From positions 62,001 through 126,000 of the forward strand of contig NZ_VZDO01000001.1 in NCBI RefSeq assembly GCF_008802405.1: a stretch of 64,000 nucleotides of DNA. Reading direction: 5' to 3'. The first letter of the stretch is position 1. Every line of letters begins with the position of its first letter. Of the stretch, positions 42,110 through 49,960 are shown in pieces. The DNA comes from Plantimonas leprariae (lineage in GTDB: Bacteria; Pseudomonadota; Alphaproteobacteria; Rhizobiales; Rhizobiaceae). A program made the translations under genes and the position numbers. A model generated the notes under the pieces. The model was not told where the DNA came from and made no database searches. It saw nothing but the letters and a program-made list of their open reading frames with translations.

Positions 42110-42346
42110 ATGATGAACCGGATGGATTCGGGCGGCGAGGCGCGGCTTCGCTACGGCGACGGCGACTTCGAGGTGCTGAAGCCCGGCGCCTACGTGCGCT
42201 GCGCCGTGACGAACGAGGCGATCCCGCTCGACATGCTGCGCTACTGGAGCGTCGCGCGGCAGGAGCCCTATGCGAGCGCGCAGGTCTCGCTGCAGCGCGA
42301 ACTGGATGCCGATCCGAAGCTCGGACAAGCGATGGCGGCCCGCTAG
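42110..42346 (+). CDS. DUF2093 family protein
   Basis: A 78-residue protein of the uncharacterised alphaproteobacterial DUF2093 family. The core FEVLKPGAYVRCAVTNEAIP and LRYWSVARQEPYAS are characteristic. Only one cysteine is present and there is no signal peptide. It follows mutL by 41 bases and ends in a CTAG that is also the lpxK stop on the other strand. The mutL / DUF2093 / lpxK neighbourhood is common in Rhizobiales. Function unknown. Confidence 0.88.
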   Translation: MMNRMDSGGEARLRYGDGDFEVLKPGAYVRCAVTNEAIPLDMLRYWSVARQEPYASAQVSLQRELDADPKLGQAMAAR

Positions 42347-43374
42347 GGCCTCAGCCGCCGGGCCTTGAAAGCGGCGACCGCTTCCCGCACGAAGCGCCGG
42401 GCGAGTTCCGGCGGCTCGAAGACGAGGTCGACCGCGAAGACGTCGACGGCCTCGCGGAACCTCGCTGCCGTCTCGCCGCCACCCTCCAACCGCACAAGGT
42501 CCTTCGCAGTGGTCACGAGGTCCGCCCCGGCGCGGCGCGCGGCCTCGCGGAGGTCGTGCATCTCCTCCTCCGAGAAGCGGTGGTGGTCGGGGAAGTCGCG
42601 CGCGCCGGCGAGCGTCGCGCCGGCCTCGCGGAGCGAGCGGTAGAACTTCTCCGGGTCGGCGATACCGGCAAACGCGAAGACGCGCCGCTCCCGGAAACGC
42701 TCGGCCTCGCGGGCCAGGAGGCGCGCCTCGAAGACCGGCCGGTTGCTCCGCGCGGTGAGCCGGATCGCGGCGTCGCCGGCCGAGCCGCGGCCGATCACGA
42801 GCAGGGCGTCGGCGTGGCGGATCTGGTCGCGGAGCGGCGCGCGAAGCGGCCCCGCCGGCACGACGCGGGCATTGCCGAGGCCGCGTCCCGCATCGATCGC
42901 GACGAGCGTGAGGTCGGCGGCGAGCCGCGCGCTCTGGAAGCCGTCGTCCATGACGAGGAAATCCGCGCCGGCCGCGACGAGGAGCGCCGCGGCGCGCTTG
43001 CGGTCCGCCGCCACCGCCGTCGGCGCTTCCTGCGCGAGCAGCATCGGCTCGTCGCCGACGAGACCGGCATGGTGGTGCGCGAGGTCGACGAGCGTCGCCT
43101 CCCGAAGCGCGCCGCCGTGCCCGCGCGACACGAAGCCCGGCGACAGACCTTCCGCGCGGGCGGCGCGACCGAGCGCGATCGCGGTCGGCGTCTTGCCGCC
43201 GCCGCCGACGGTGAAGTTGCCGACGCAGACGACGGGCACGCCGGCCTCCGCCCGCTCGCCTCGTTCGAGGCGGCGGGCGGCCGCCGCGCCGTAGGCGCTG
43301 GCGAAGGGTGCGAGACAGGCCGTCTGCCAGCCCGGCGCCCGCCACCAGAAGGCGGGCGTCTCCCCCGCCATCAT
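42343..43374 (-). CDS. lpxK: Tetraacyldisaccharide 4'-kinase
   Basis: Phosphorylates the lipid A disaccharide at the 4' position to give lipid IVA at the inner membrane. The 343-residue protein has the P-loop-like VGGGGKTP at 56-63 in VGNFTVGGGGKTPTAIALG, plus the family motifs LVMDDGFQ and FAFAGIADPEKF. The start ATG at 43372-43374 overlaps the waaA stop (ATGA); the second ATG of ATGATG is possible. It is the last gene of the block 46560-42343. The long upstream open frame comes from waaA in another frame. Confidence 0.95.
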   Translation of the reverse strand: MMAGETPAFWWRAPGWQTACLAPFASAYGAAAARRLERGERAEAGVPVVCVGNFTVGGGGKTPTAIALGRAARAEGLSPGFVSRGHGGALREATLVDLAHHHAGLVGDEPMLLAQEAPTAVAADRKRAAALLVAAGADFLVMDDGFQSARLAADLTLVAIDAGRGLGNARVVPAGPLRAPLRDQIRHADALLVIGRGSAGDAAIRLTARSNRPVFEARLLAREAERFRERRVFAFAGIADPEKFYRSLREAGATLAGARDFPDHHRFSEEEMHDLREAARRAGADLVTTAKDLVRLEGGGETAARFREAVDVFAVDLVFEPPELARRFVREAVAAFKARRLRP

Positions 43375-44699
43375 CGGGCGGGACCTCGCGCGCGGCCTTC
43401 GAGGCTGGCCGCGATCCGCAAGGGGTGAATGAACGGCTCCAGCGCCTGCATGGTACGCGTCAGCGCGCCGCGCATCTCGCCGGCGGCGTCGCCCGCCGCC
43501 GCCATCATGCCGCGCCGAAGGTCCGGCCGGTCGAGAAGGTGGGCGACGATGTCGCGCAGGTTGTCGCCGTCCTTGACCAGCCGCGCGCCGCCGCGGCGCA
43601 GGAGCTGGAGATAGATGTCGCGGAAGTTCTGGACGTAGCGGCCGGAGAGGATCGCGGTGCCGAGCATCGCCGCCTCCAGCGGGTTCTGGCCGCCGTGGCC
43701 GGCGAGCGAGCGCCCGACGAAGGCGATCTCGGTGAGCCGGAGATAGAGCCCCATCTCGCCCATCGTGTCGCCGAGGAAGATGTCGGTGGAGCCGTCCGGC
43801 ACCTGCCCCGCCGAGCGGCGCGCGACGTTGAGGCCGCGGGCCGCGAACTCGGCACCGAGCGCGTCGGCACGCTCGACATGCCGCGGCACGACGATGGTGA
43901 GGAGATCGGGCCGCATCAGGCGGAGCGCCCGGTGCACGTCGACCGCCACCGCCTCCTCGCCCTGATGGGTGGAGACGGCTGCCCAGACGGCGCGTCCCCG
44001 GATCGCCATTTCCACCTCCCGCAGCGCCATCGGATCGAAAGGCGGCGGGCCGGCTTCGGCCTTGAGGTTGCCGGCGACGGTGATCGCCCGCGCCCCGAGG
44101 ACGTGGAACCGCTCGCCGTCGATGTCGGACTGCGCGACGACGTGAGACAGGTTCTCGAGCAGCGCCTCGGCGATCGAGGGGGCCGCCTTCCAGCGGCGGA
44201 AGGAGCGGTCCGACAGCCGGGCGTTGACCAGCACCTGCGGCACGCGGCGGCGCTGCAGTTCCATCATCGTCGTCGGCCAGATCTCGCTTTCCGCGACGAT
44301 CGCGAGGTCCGGCCGCCAATGGTCGAGGAAGCGCATGACCGATGGCCGCAGGTCGAGCGGCACGTACTGGTGGATGACGCTGTCGCCGAGACGGTCCTGC
44401 ACCATCGCGGCGGAGGTGACCGTGCCAGTGGTCATCACGACGTGGATCCGCTCGCCGGCGATCTCGCGCACCAGCGGCACCACGGCGTTCGATTCGCCGA
44501 CGCTCGCGGCATGCACCCAGACGACGGGGCCGGTCGCCGGCCGCTCGACGCTCGGGAAGCCGTAGCGCTCGCGGCGGCGGGGCCGCTCCTCCTTGCCGCG
44601 CGAGGCGCGCCAGGTGACGTAGGCGCCGAGCATCGGGTAGGCCGCGGCACCCGCCATGCGATAGGCCGCGAGCGCGGCGCGCGCCATCCGCTCGCTCAT
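43371..44699 (-). CDS. waaA: 3-deoxy-D-manno-octulosonic acid (Kdo) transferase
   Basis: GT30 enzyme that transfers Kdo from CMP-Kdo to lipid IVA. The 442-residue protein has an N-terminal membrane helix, the motif WVHAASVGESNA with the catalytic glutamate, and LVNARLSDRSFRRW. The C-terminal half has the GT-B motif SLAGHGGQNPLEAAM. It overlaps the DUF374 gene and lpxK by four bases on each side. The number of Kdo residues added cannot be told from sequence. Confidence 0.95.
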   Translation of the reverse strand: MSERMARAALAAYRMAGAAAYPMLGAYVTWRASRGKEERPRRRERYGFPSVERPATGPVVWVHAASVGESNAVVPLVREIAGERIHVVMTTGTVTSAAMVQDRLGDSVIHQYVPLDLRPSVMRFLDHWRPDLAIVAESEIWPTTMMELQRRRVPQVLVNARLSDRSFRRWKAAPSIAEALLENLSHVVAQSDIDGERFHVLGARAITVAGNLKAEAGPPPFDPMALREVEMAIRGRAVWAAVSTHQGEEAVAVDVHRALRLMRPDLLTIVVPRHVERADALGAEFAARGLNVARRSAGQVPDGSTDIFLGDTMGEMGLYLRLTEIAFVGRSLAGHGGQNPLEAAMLGTAILSGRYVQNFRDIYLQLLRRGGARLVKDGDNLRDIVAHLLDRPDLRRGMMAAAGDAAGEMRGALTRTMQALEPFIHPLRIAASLEGRARGPAR

Positions 44700-45517
44700 C
44701 GCGCGCGCTTGCCGTCGGCGAGCGCCGCCACCTGGCGGTTCGCGGCCTCGATGGCGCGCGTCACCTCCTGGCGCTTCGCCTCCATCACCGCCTCGTCGGC
44801 GTCGGCGGGAACGAAGATCGGCTCGCCCATGACGATCGCCATGCGCCCGAACGGCAGCGGGATCGTGGTGCGGTCCCAGGTCCGGGCGAGGACGAGGCGG
44901 CGGCTGGTCACCGCGGCGGACGGGATGATCGGCCGGCCGGTGATCCGGGCGAGCGTCACGACGCCGAGCCCGGCCTCGCGCGCCGTCGCCTTGGAGATGT
45001 CGGCGATCATGAAGGCGTTGGAGCCTTCGGCCACGCGCCGCCGTAGCGCGATCAACGCCCGCGCGCCGCCCTTTTCGAGGACGCGGCCCTGCTCCCGGCC
45101 ACCCGAACCCCGCACCGTGTCGATCCCGAATTTGCGCACCACCCAGGCATTGACCTCCGCATCGACGTTCTTCGACAGGAGCGCCACGAAGCGCAGGTCA
45201 GCGGGACGAAAGAAAGGCGCGAGGAGGTGCTGGCCGTGCCAGAAGGCGACGATGGAGGGGTGGTTCTCGCGCATCCGCCGTTCGGCGGCAGAGCATTCCG
45301 GCACGCGCCGCTGCGTCCAGCCGACGAAGCGCAGCCAGCCGTAGGCGAGCCTCGCCGCCGTGCTGAGCGCGAAACGGCTGCGGAACAGGCGTCTGCGACC
45401 TTGGCGAAAACGGGTATGCAGCCGGGATGGCTTCCGCCGCGCCGCGCGTTCGGGTCTGTCCTCCGGCCCGGCCGCGGTCGCCGCCGTGGCGGCGGCGGAG
45501 GCGTCCGCCTCCGTCAC
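44696..45517 (-). CDS. DUF374 / lysophospholipid acyltransferase-like protein
   Basis: A 273-residue protein with a positively charged, Arg-rich N-terminus (residues 1-55) and a DUF374 domain. Visible parts are IVAFWHGQHLLAPFF, where the HG resembles the HX4D acyltransferase area, and LITGRPIIPSA-like text (ARITGRPIIPSAAV). I chose GTG at 45515-45517, because it overlaps the DUF4170 stop (GTGA) as the other genes here overlap. An in-frame open region extends much further upstream but belongs to the phosphatase in another frame. Position between DUF4170 and waaA suggests a part in lipid A/Kdo assembly; the acyl donor and acceptor are unknown. Confidence 0.85.
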   Translation of the reverse strand: MTEADASAAATAATAAGPEDRPERAARRKPSRLHTRFRQGRRRLFRSRFALSTAARLAYGWLRFVGWTQRRVPECSAAERRMRENHPSIVAFWHGQHLLAPFFRPADLRFVALLSKNVDAEVNAWVVRKFGIDTVRGSGGREQGRVLEKGGARALIALRRRVAEGSNAFMIADISKATAREAGLGVVTLARITGRPIIPSAAVTSRRLVLARTWDRTTIPLPFGRMAIVMGEPIFVPADADEAVMEAKRQEVTRAIEAANRQVAALADGKRAR

Positions 45518-45750
45518 GGCAGCTCGGGATCGAGCAGGCGGTGCATATGGACGATGAAGTAGCGCATCGCGGCGTTGTCGACCGTCTGCTGCGCCCTGCC
45601 CTGCCATGCCTTCAGGGCGGAGGCGTAGTCGGGAAAGACGCCGACGAGGTCGAGCTTGGAGGGATCGGCGAACTCGGCGCCGTCGAGGCTCTTCAGCTCG
45701 CCGCCGAAGACGAGGTGGAGCCGCTGTTTGCTTTCCGTTTCCGCAACCAT
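45514..45750 (-). CDS. DUF4170 family protein
   Basis: A 78-residue cytoplasmic protein. It opens MVAETESKQRLHLVFGGELK, includes the family text VGVFPDYASALKAWQGRAQQ and ends YFIVHMHRLLDPE. The family is uncharacterised and regularly encoded between an inositol-monophosphatase-family gene and DUF374-waaA-lpxK in Rhizobiales. It lies 12 bases after the phosphatase gene. Function unknown; co-transcription hints at a link to lipid A assembly. Confidence 0.88.
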   Translation of the reverse strand: MVAETESKQRLHLVFGGELKSLDGAEFADPSKLDLVGVFPDYASALKAWQGRAQQTVDNAAMRYFIVHMHRLLDPELP

Positions 45751-45762
45751 CGTTTCCGTCCG

Positions 45763-46560
45763 TCAGGCGGCCGCCGTCGCCGATCTCGCGATGCGCCGGA
45801 GCTCGGGCCATGCGGCCTTCGTTCCGGCGATTAAGAGGCCATGCCTCCTGCCCTCGATCTTGTAAAGCCTTTCCTCGCCCTCGATGTCGCCGAGCAGGCC
45901 GCCGGCCTCGGCGAGGATCAGGTCCGCCGCCGCGATGTCCCAGTCGCTCGCGCTCGGTCGGATCAGCGTGCCGTCGAGCCGACCGGCCGCGACCTGCGCG
46001 ATGCGGTAGGCGAGCGAGGGCGCGCTGACGGCGGCGCGAACGTTCCGCAGCATGTCCGGTGACAGCTTGCGGCGGAGCGCGTCCGGCATGGCGACCCGCA
46101 GTTCCTCGTCCGCGTCCACCCGTTCGCCGGCATCGAGGGGCAGGCCGTTCAGCCGCGCCCCTTCGCCGGCGGCGGCCTCGAAGACCTCCTCCCGCACCGG
46201 AACGTCGATCGCACCCGCAACGGGCCGGCCGCCCGCGACCACCGCGAGCGCGACGCACCACGTCTCCTCGCCGCGCAGGAACGAGCGGGTGCCGTCGATC
46301 GGATCCACCACGAAGAAGCGCTCCGGCGCGCCGGCGGCCGGCGCTTCCGCGACCGTCTCTTCCGACAGCCAGCCGTAGTCCGGCCTCGCGGCGAGCAATG
46401 TTTCCTTCAGGAAGGTGTCGACCGCGAGATCGGCCTCGCTGACCGGCGAATTGCCTTCCTTCCACCAGACATGCGGGTCCATGCGGAAGTAGCGGAGCGC
46501 GATCCGGCCGGCCTCCGCCGCGGCGTCGACGAGGAGGCGGAGATCGGCATCGGCGCTCAA
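45763..46560 (-). CDS. Inositol monophosphatase / CysQ-family phosphatase
   Basis: A 265-residue metal-dependent phosphatase. Motifs: SPVSEADLAVD (39-49), SEE at 66-68, DPIDGTRSF at 86-94 and the C-terminal SDWDIAAADLILAEAGG. These supply the metal ligands. Substrate could be inositol phosphates, fructose 1,6-bisphosphate or 3'-phosphoadenosine 5'-phosphate (CysQ); sequence does not decide. It overlaps pmbA by four bases and leads into DUF4170. Confidence 0.9.
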   Translation of the reverse strand: MSADADLRLLVDAAAEAGRIALRYFRMDPHVWWKEGNSPVSEADLAVDTFLKETLLAARPDYGWLSEETVAEAPAAGAPERFFVVDPIDGTRSFLRGEETWCVALAVVAGGRPVAGAIDVPVREEVFEAAAGEGARLNGLPLDAGERVDADEELRVAMPDALRRKLSPDMLRNVRAAVSAPSLAYRIAQVAAGRLDGTLIRPSASDWDIAAADLILAEAGGLLGDIEGEERLYKIEGRRHGLLIAGTKAAWPELRRIARSATAAA

Positions 46561-47897
46561 GCGCCGCCCACCGTCATCGTCCCGACCCGCAGCGTCGGCG
46601 CGACGATCGAGAAGCGCGTGTCGGCGTCGTTCGCGAGCTGCATCGCGAGGAACATGTCCGCGAGGTGCCCGGCAAGCGTCATCTCCGAGATCGGGAAGGT
46701 CAGCTCGCCGTTCTCGATCATGAAGCCGGAGAAGCCGGCGGAATAGTCGCCGGTCACGAGGTTCGCGCCGTGGCCGATCGTGTCGGTGACGTAGACGCCG
46801 GTGCCGGTCGCGCGGATAAGCTCGGCCGCCGAGCTGCGCCCGAGCGTGATCTCGACATTGGTGGAGGACGGCGAAACGCCGCCCGACGAGCGCGACGCGC
46901 GTCCGTTCGTGGCGAGCCCGAACTCGCGCGCGGTGGCGCTGTCGAGCAGCCAGTTCCGCAAGGTGCCGTCGGCCACTAGTTCCAGATCGTCGCCTCTAAC
47001 GCCCTCGCCGTCGAAGGCGCGCGAGCCGGGCCGGCGGGCGAGGCTCGGGCGGTCGGTCACCGACACGCCGTCCGGCAGCACCTTTGCGCCCATCCGGTCC
47101 TTCAGGAAGCTCGTGCCTCTGGCGATGGAAGCGCCGTTCAGCGCGCCAAGCAGGGTTCCCACCGCGCCGCGCGCGACGCGCGGGTCGAGCACGACTTCGT
47201 AGCGGCCGGTCGCGATCATGCGCGGGTTGACGCGGCGCACCGCCCGCTCGCCGGCGCGCCGGCCGATCGCCTCGTTGGCTTCGAGATCGGCGAAATGCAG
47301 GCGGGAATCGAAGTCGTAGTCCTGCTGCATCTTCACGCCTTCGCCGGCGACGGCCGCGACCTGCCGGTAGAAGGACGAACGCGTCCGCTGGCCGGAGAAG
47401 CCGCCGGAGGTGACGAGCACCAGGCCGGAATGGCCGTAGCCCGCCGACGCCCCTTGCGAGTTCGTCACGCCCGACACGGTGCGGGCGGCCTCCTCCAGCG
47501 CCAGCGCGTCCTCGCGAAGGCTGTCGCCGGAAGGCTCGGTCGGATCGAAGAGGTCGAGCTCGGCCGGCGCGTCCTTCAGGAGCAGCGCCGGGTCGGCGAG
47601 CCCGGCATAGGGGTCCTCCGGCGAGACCTTCGCCATCGCCACGGCCCGCTGCACCAGGGCATCGACCGCGACGCGCGCATCGGCGGACACGGAGGCGCTG
47701 CGGCGGCCGACGAAGACGCGCAGCGATATGTCCTCGCTTTCGGAGGCCTCAATCTCCTCCGGCTTGCCGAGCCGTACCGTCGCGCCCCGCGCCCGCGAGC
47801 GCACCACGGCGGCGTCCGCGGCGTCGGCGCCGAGCCGCTTCGCCGCTTCCACGAGGCGCGCGGCGGTATCGAGAAGGCTTTGCGTCGCGCTGTCCAT
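46557..47897 (-). CDS. pmbA: TldD/PmbA family protein, PmbA type
   Basis: A 446-residue member of the TldD/PmbA family; TldD-PmbA (TldE) heterodimers are metalloproteases that process unfolded peptides such as microcin B17 or CcdA. No HEXXXH zinc motif is present, which fits the non-catalytic PmbA/TldE partner. Family features include the C-terminal SFMIENGELTFPISEMT-like text (GFMIENGELTFPISEMT) and TGDYSAGFSG. ATG at 47895-47897 (MDSATQSLL) is preferred over the longer frame start at 48056. It is the first gene of the block leading to lpxK. No tldD is in the window. Confidence 0.9.
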   Translation of the reverse strand: MDSATQSLLDTAARLVEAAKRLGADAADAAVVRSRARGATVRLGKPEEIEASESEDISLRVFVGRRSASVSADARVAVDALVQRAVAMAKVSPEDPYAGLADPALLLKDAPAELDLFDPTEPSGDSLREDALALEEAARTVSGVTNSQGASAGYGHSGLVLVTSGGFSGQRTRSSFYRQVAAVAGEGVKMQQDYDFDSRLHFADLEANEAIGRRAGERAVRRVNPRMIATGRYEVVLDPRVARGAVGTLLGALNGASIARGTSFLKDRMGAKVLPDGVSVTDRPSLARRPGSRAFDGEGVRGDDLELVADGTLRNWLLDSATAREFGLATNGRASRSSGGVSPSSTNVEITLGRSSAAELIRATGTGVYVTDTIGHGANLVTGDYSAGFSGFMIENGELTFPISEMTLAGHLADMFLAMQLANDADTRFSIVAPTLRVGTMTVGGA

Positions 47898-48048
47898 CGG
47901 AGCGTCCGGTTCGTCGGGATCGACCCCATCTATGGTGCGGGACCGGTTCTGCCAACCGAAGCCGGACGCGGCACATTCGGTCGCGCCCGCCCCGCGGAAC
48001 CCGCGCCGCCGGGCGGCCGTTGAATCCGCCCGGTCACCGAGTATTGCG
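47898..48048. promoter_or_regulatory. Divergent promoter region pmbA / topoisomerase IB
   Basis: A 151-base gap between two divergent genes, so it should contain both promoters. I could not define boxes. Confidence 0.35.
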
Positions 48049-49089
48049 ATGGACAAGCGCCTTGCCTTTCACGCCGAGCGGTTCGGGCTCGTCGTGGTCG
48101 ATCCGGAAGAGTTCCTGATCGAGCGCCGGCCGCGCGGGCGCGGCCATACGATCTGCTTCACGGCGGGCGACCGCCCGATGACCGAGGAGATCAAGAAGCG
48201 CATCAAGGCGCTCGGCATCCCGCCGGCCTGGCGGGACGTCCGGATCTGCCTCGAAGAGAACGGCCATATCCAGGCGATCGGCCGCGACGAGAAGGACCGC
48301 GTCCAGTACCGATACCATACGGACTGGTTGAACGTGCGCAACGCTGTGAAAACCGAGCGCCTGCTGCGCTTCGGCAAGTCGTTGCCGCGCCTTCGCAAGC
48401 GCATCTCGCGCGACATGCGCCGGAAGGAGGTCGACCGCCGCGCCGCCTCGGCCACCGCCGCCCGGCTCGTCGACATCGCCGCGATGCGGCCGGGCCACGA
48501 GAAATACGCCGAGGACGGCGGCCGGGGCGTCGCCTCCCTGACGAAGGGCGACATCCGCCTCGCCGGCAACGGCAATGGCGGCCAGCTCAAGTTCATGGGC
48601 AAGTCGTCGAAGCTGAACGAGATCGCCATCTCGGACCGCCGGCTGCTGGGCTCGATCGGGCGCATCCGCAAGCTGAAGGGCAAGCGGCTGTTCTCGTTCA
48701 AGGAGACCGGCGCCAAGCGCCGCAACCTGACCGCGCCGGTGCTGAACGAGTACCTGCGCGAGGCGGCGGAATCGAAAATCTCGGCGAAGGACTTCCGCAC
48801 CTTCCACGGCTCGGCCGAGGCGCTGCGCTTCCTGATCGACGAAGTGGGCGGGACGGCCGATACCGAGCCGAAGCGCAAGCGCGCCGTCGCCGCCGCCATG
48901 CGCTCGGTCTCGGAGCGCCTGCGCAACACGCCGGCCGTCGCACGCGCTTCCTACGTCCACCCGGAGATCGTCACGGCCTTCGAGGAGCAGCGGCTCGATC
49001 CGGCGCTCCTGCGTGGCCGCGAGCGGGACGGGCTGAACCGCGTCGAGACCGGCCTGATGCGCTTCCTCGAAGAGGTCGCGACGAACTAG
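48049..49089 (+). CDS. DNA topoisomerase IB (poxvirus/eukaryotic-like)
   Basis: Relaxes supercoiled DNA through a 3'-phosphotyrosine intermediate. The 346-residue protein has the active-site residues of the family: Arg in AAMRPGHEKYA (Arg147), a lysine in the KGKRLF / KSSKLN region, Arg250 in AKDFRTFHG, and the nucleophile Tyr302 in RASYVHPEI. Length fits bacterial TopIB. ATG at 48049 begins MDKRLAFHAE; the long upstream frame is rejected. Bacterial TopIB is patchily distributed and its physiological role is not settled. The stop shares CTAG with the patatin gene. Confidence 0.95.
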   Translation: MDKRLAFHAERFGLVVVDPEEFLIERRPRGRGHTICFTAGDRPMTEEIKKRIKALGIPPAWRDVRICLEENGHIQAIGRDEKDRVQYRYHTDWLNVRNAVKTERLLRFGKSLPRLRKRISRDMRRKEVDRRAASATAARLVDIAAMRPGHEKYAEDGGRGVASLTKGDIRLAGNGNGGQLKFMGKSSKLNEIAISDRRLLGSIGRIRKLKGKRLFSFKETGAKRRNLTAPVLNEYLREAAESKISAKDFRTFHGSAEALRFLIDEVGGTADTEPKRKRAVAAAMRSVSERLRNTPAVARASYVHPEIVTAFEEQRLDPALLRGRERDGLNRVETGLMRFLEEVATN

Positions 49090-49952
49090 GCCATAGGGGA
49101 TGCGCGCACCGGGCGGTCTAGCATGTCGCCGAGACTGCGCTTCACCTCCTCGCGCAACGGCTCGGTCTCGGCGAGGATTTCGCGCGCCTTCATGAAGTCG
49201 AGGACGCGCCAGCGCGAGACCGGCGGGCGGAACAGGATGTCGGGCGGGTCGGCCTTCAGCTTCGTCTCGATGATCGACTGCTGCATGAGCTGCGAGCCGC
49301 CCACCGCCGCCTCGAACGGCGTCGGCAGCCGGTCCGGGCCGCCCTCCGGGCCGCCGTTCAAGTCGACGGCGACAGTGACGCCGCAGCGGCCCTTCAGGCG
49401 GTCGAATGGCAGCGGATTATAGATGCCGCCGTCGATCAGCACCGCGCCGTCGCGTCGGACGGGGCGGAACACCGCCGGCAGCGCGGCGGAAGCCGCGAGC
49501 GCGCTGACGAGCGGTCCCGTCTCGATCGCGACCTCCTGCCTTGCGTAGAAGTCCGTCGCCGTGACGACGAGCGGCACGGGGAGCGCGTCGAGGTCGAGAT
49601 CGACCAGCGGCGGCGGCAGGAAGGCGGCCAGGAGGCGTTCGGCGTTGAGCTGGCCGAGCCGGACGCCGCCATCGGCACGGAAAGCCGCGAAGCTCGCCGG
49701 GCGGCTCGCCCAGAGCCGGCCCATCACCTGCCGCGGCCCGGCGAAGGCGTCCAGCGTCCATTCGCGGATCGCCGCAGCCGCCATGCCGGACGCCAGCCCT
49801 GCGCCCATGATCGCGCCGATCGAGGAGCCGGCGATTGCGGCAGGCCGCAGCCCGAGGTCGTCGAAGGCCTGGAGGACGTGGAGATGCGCAAGGCCCCTCG
49901 CCCCGCCCCCGCCGAGGGCGAGGCCGACAGTCTGCTCGCGGCCCGCCGGCAA
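49086..49952 (-). CDS. Patatin-like phospholipase (RssA/NTE type)
   Basis: Ser-Asp dyad hydrolase of 288 residues. The oxyanion hole is GGGGARG at 14-20, the nucleophile elbow GSSIG with Ser44, and the catalytic aspartate is in DGG at 174-176. There is no signal peptide. It lies eight bases after the second M16 gene and is probably co-transcribed with it. Substrate is probably a phospholipid or other lipid ester; not determined by sequence. Confidence 0.92.
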   Translation of the reverse strand: MPAGREQTVGLALGGGGARGLAHLHVLQAFDDLGLRPAAIAGSSIGAIMGAGLASGMAAAAIREWTLDAFAGPRQVMGRLWASRPASFAAFRADGGVRLGQLNAERLLAAFLPPPLVDLDLDALPVPLVVTATDFYARQEVAIETGPLVSALAASAALPAVFRPVRRDGAVLIDGGIYNPLPFDRLKGRCGVTVAVDLNGGPEGGPDRLPTPFEAAVGGSQLMQQSIIETKLKADPPDILFRPPVSRWRVLDFMKAREILAETEPLREEVKRSLGDMLDRPVRASPMA

Positions 49953-49960
49953 GCGGGCGC

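Noticed and set aside
44518-46465. Extended upstream starts for the DUF374 and lpxK genes
   Set aside because: The extra N-terminal parts are other-frame readings of the neighbouring phosphatase and waaA genes. Overlapping GTGA and ATGA starts fit the operon better.
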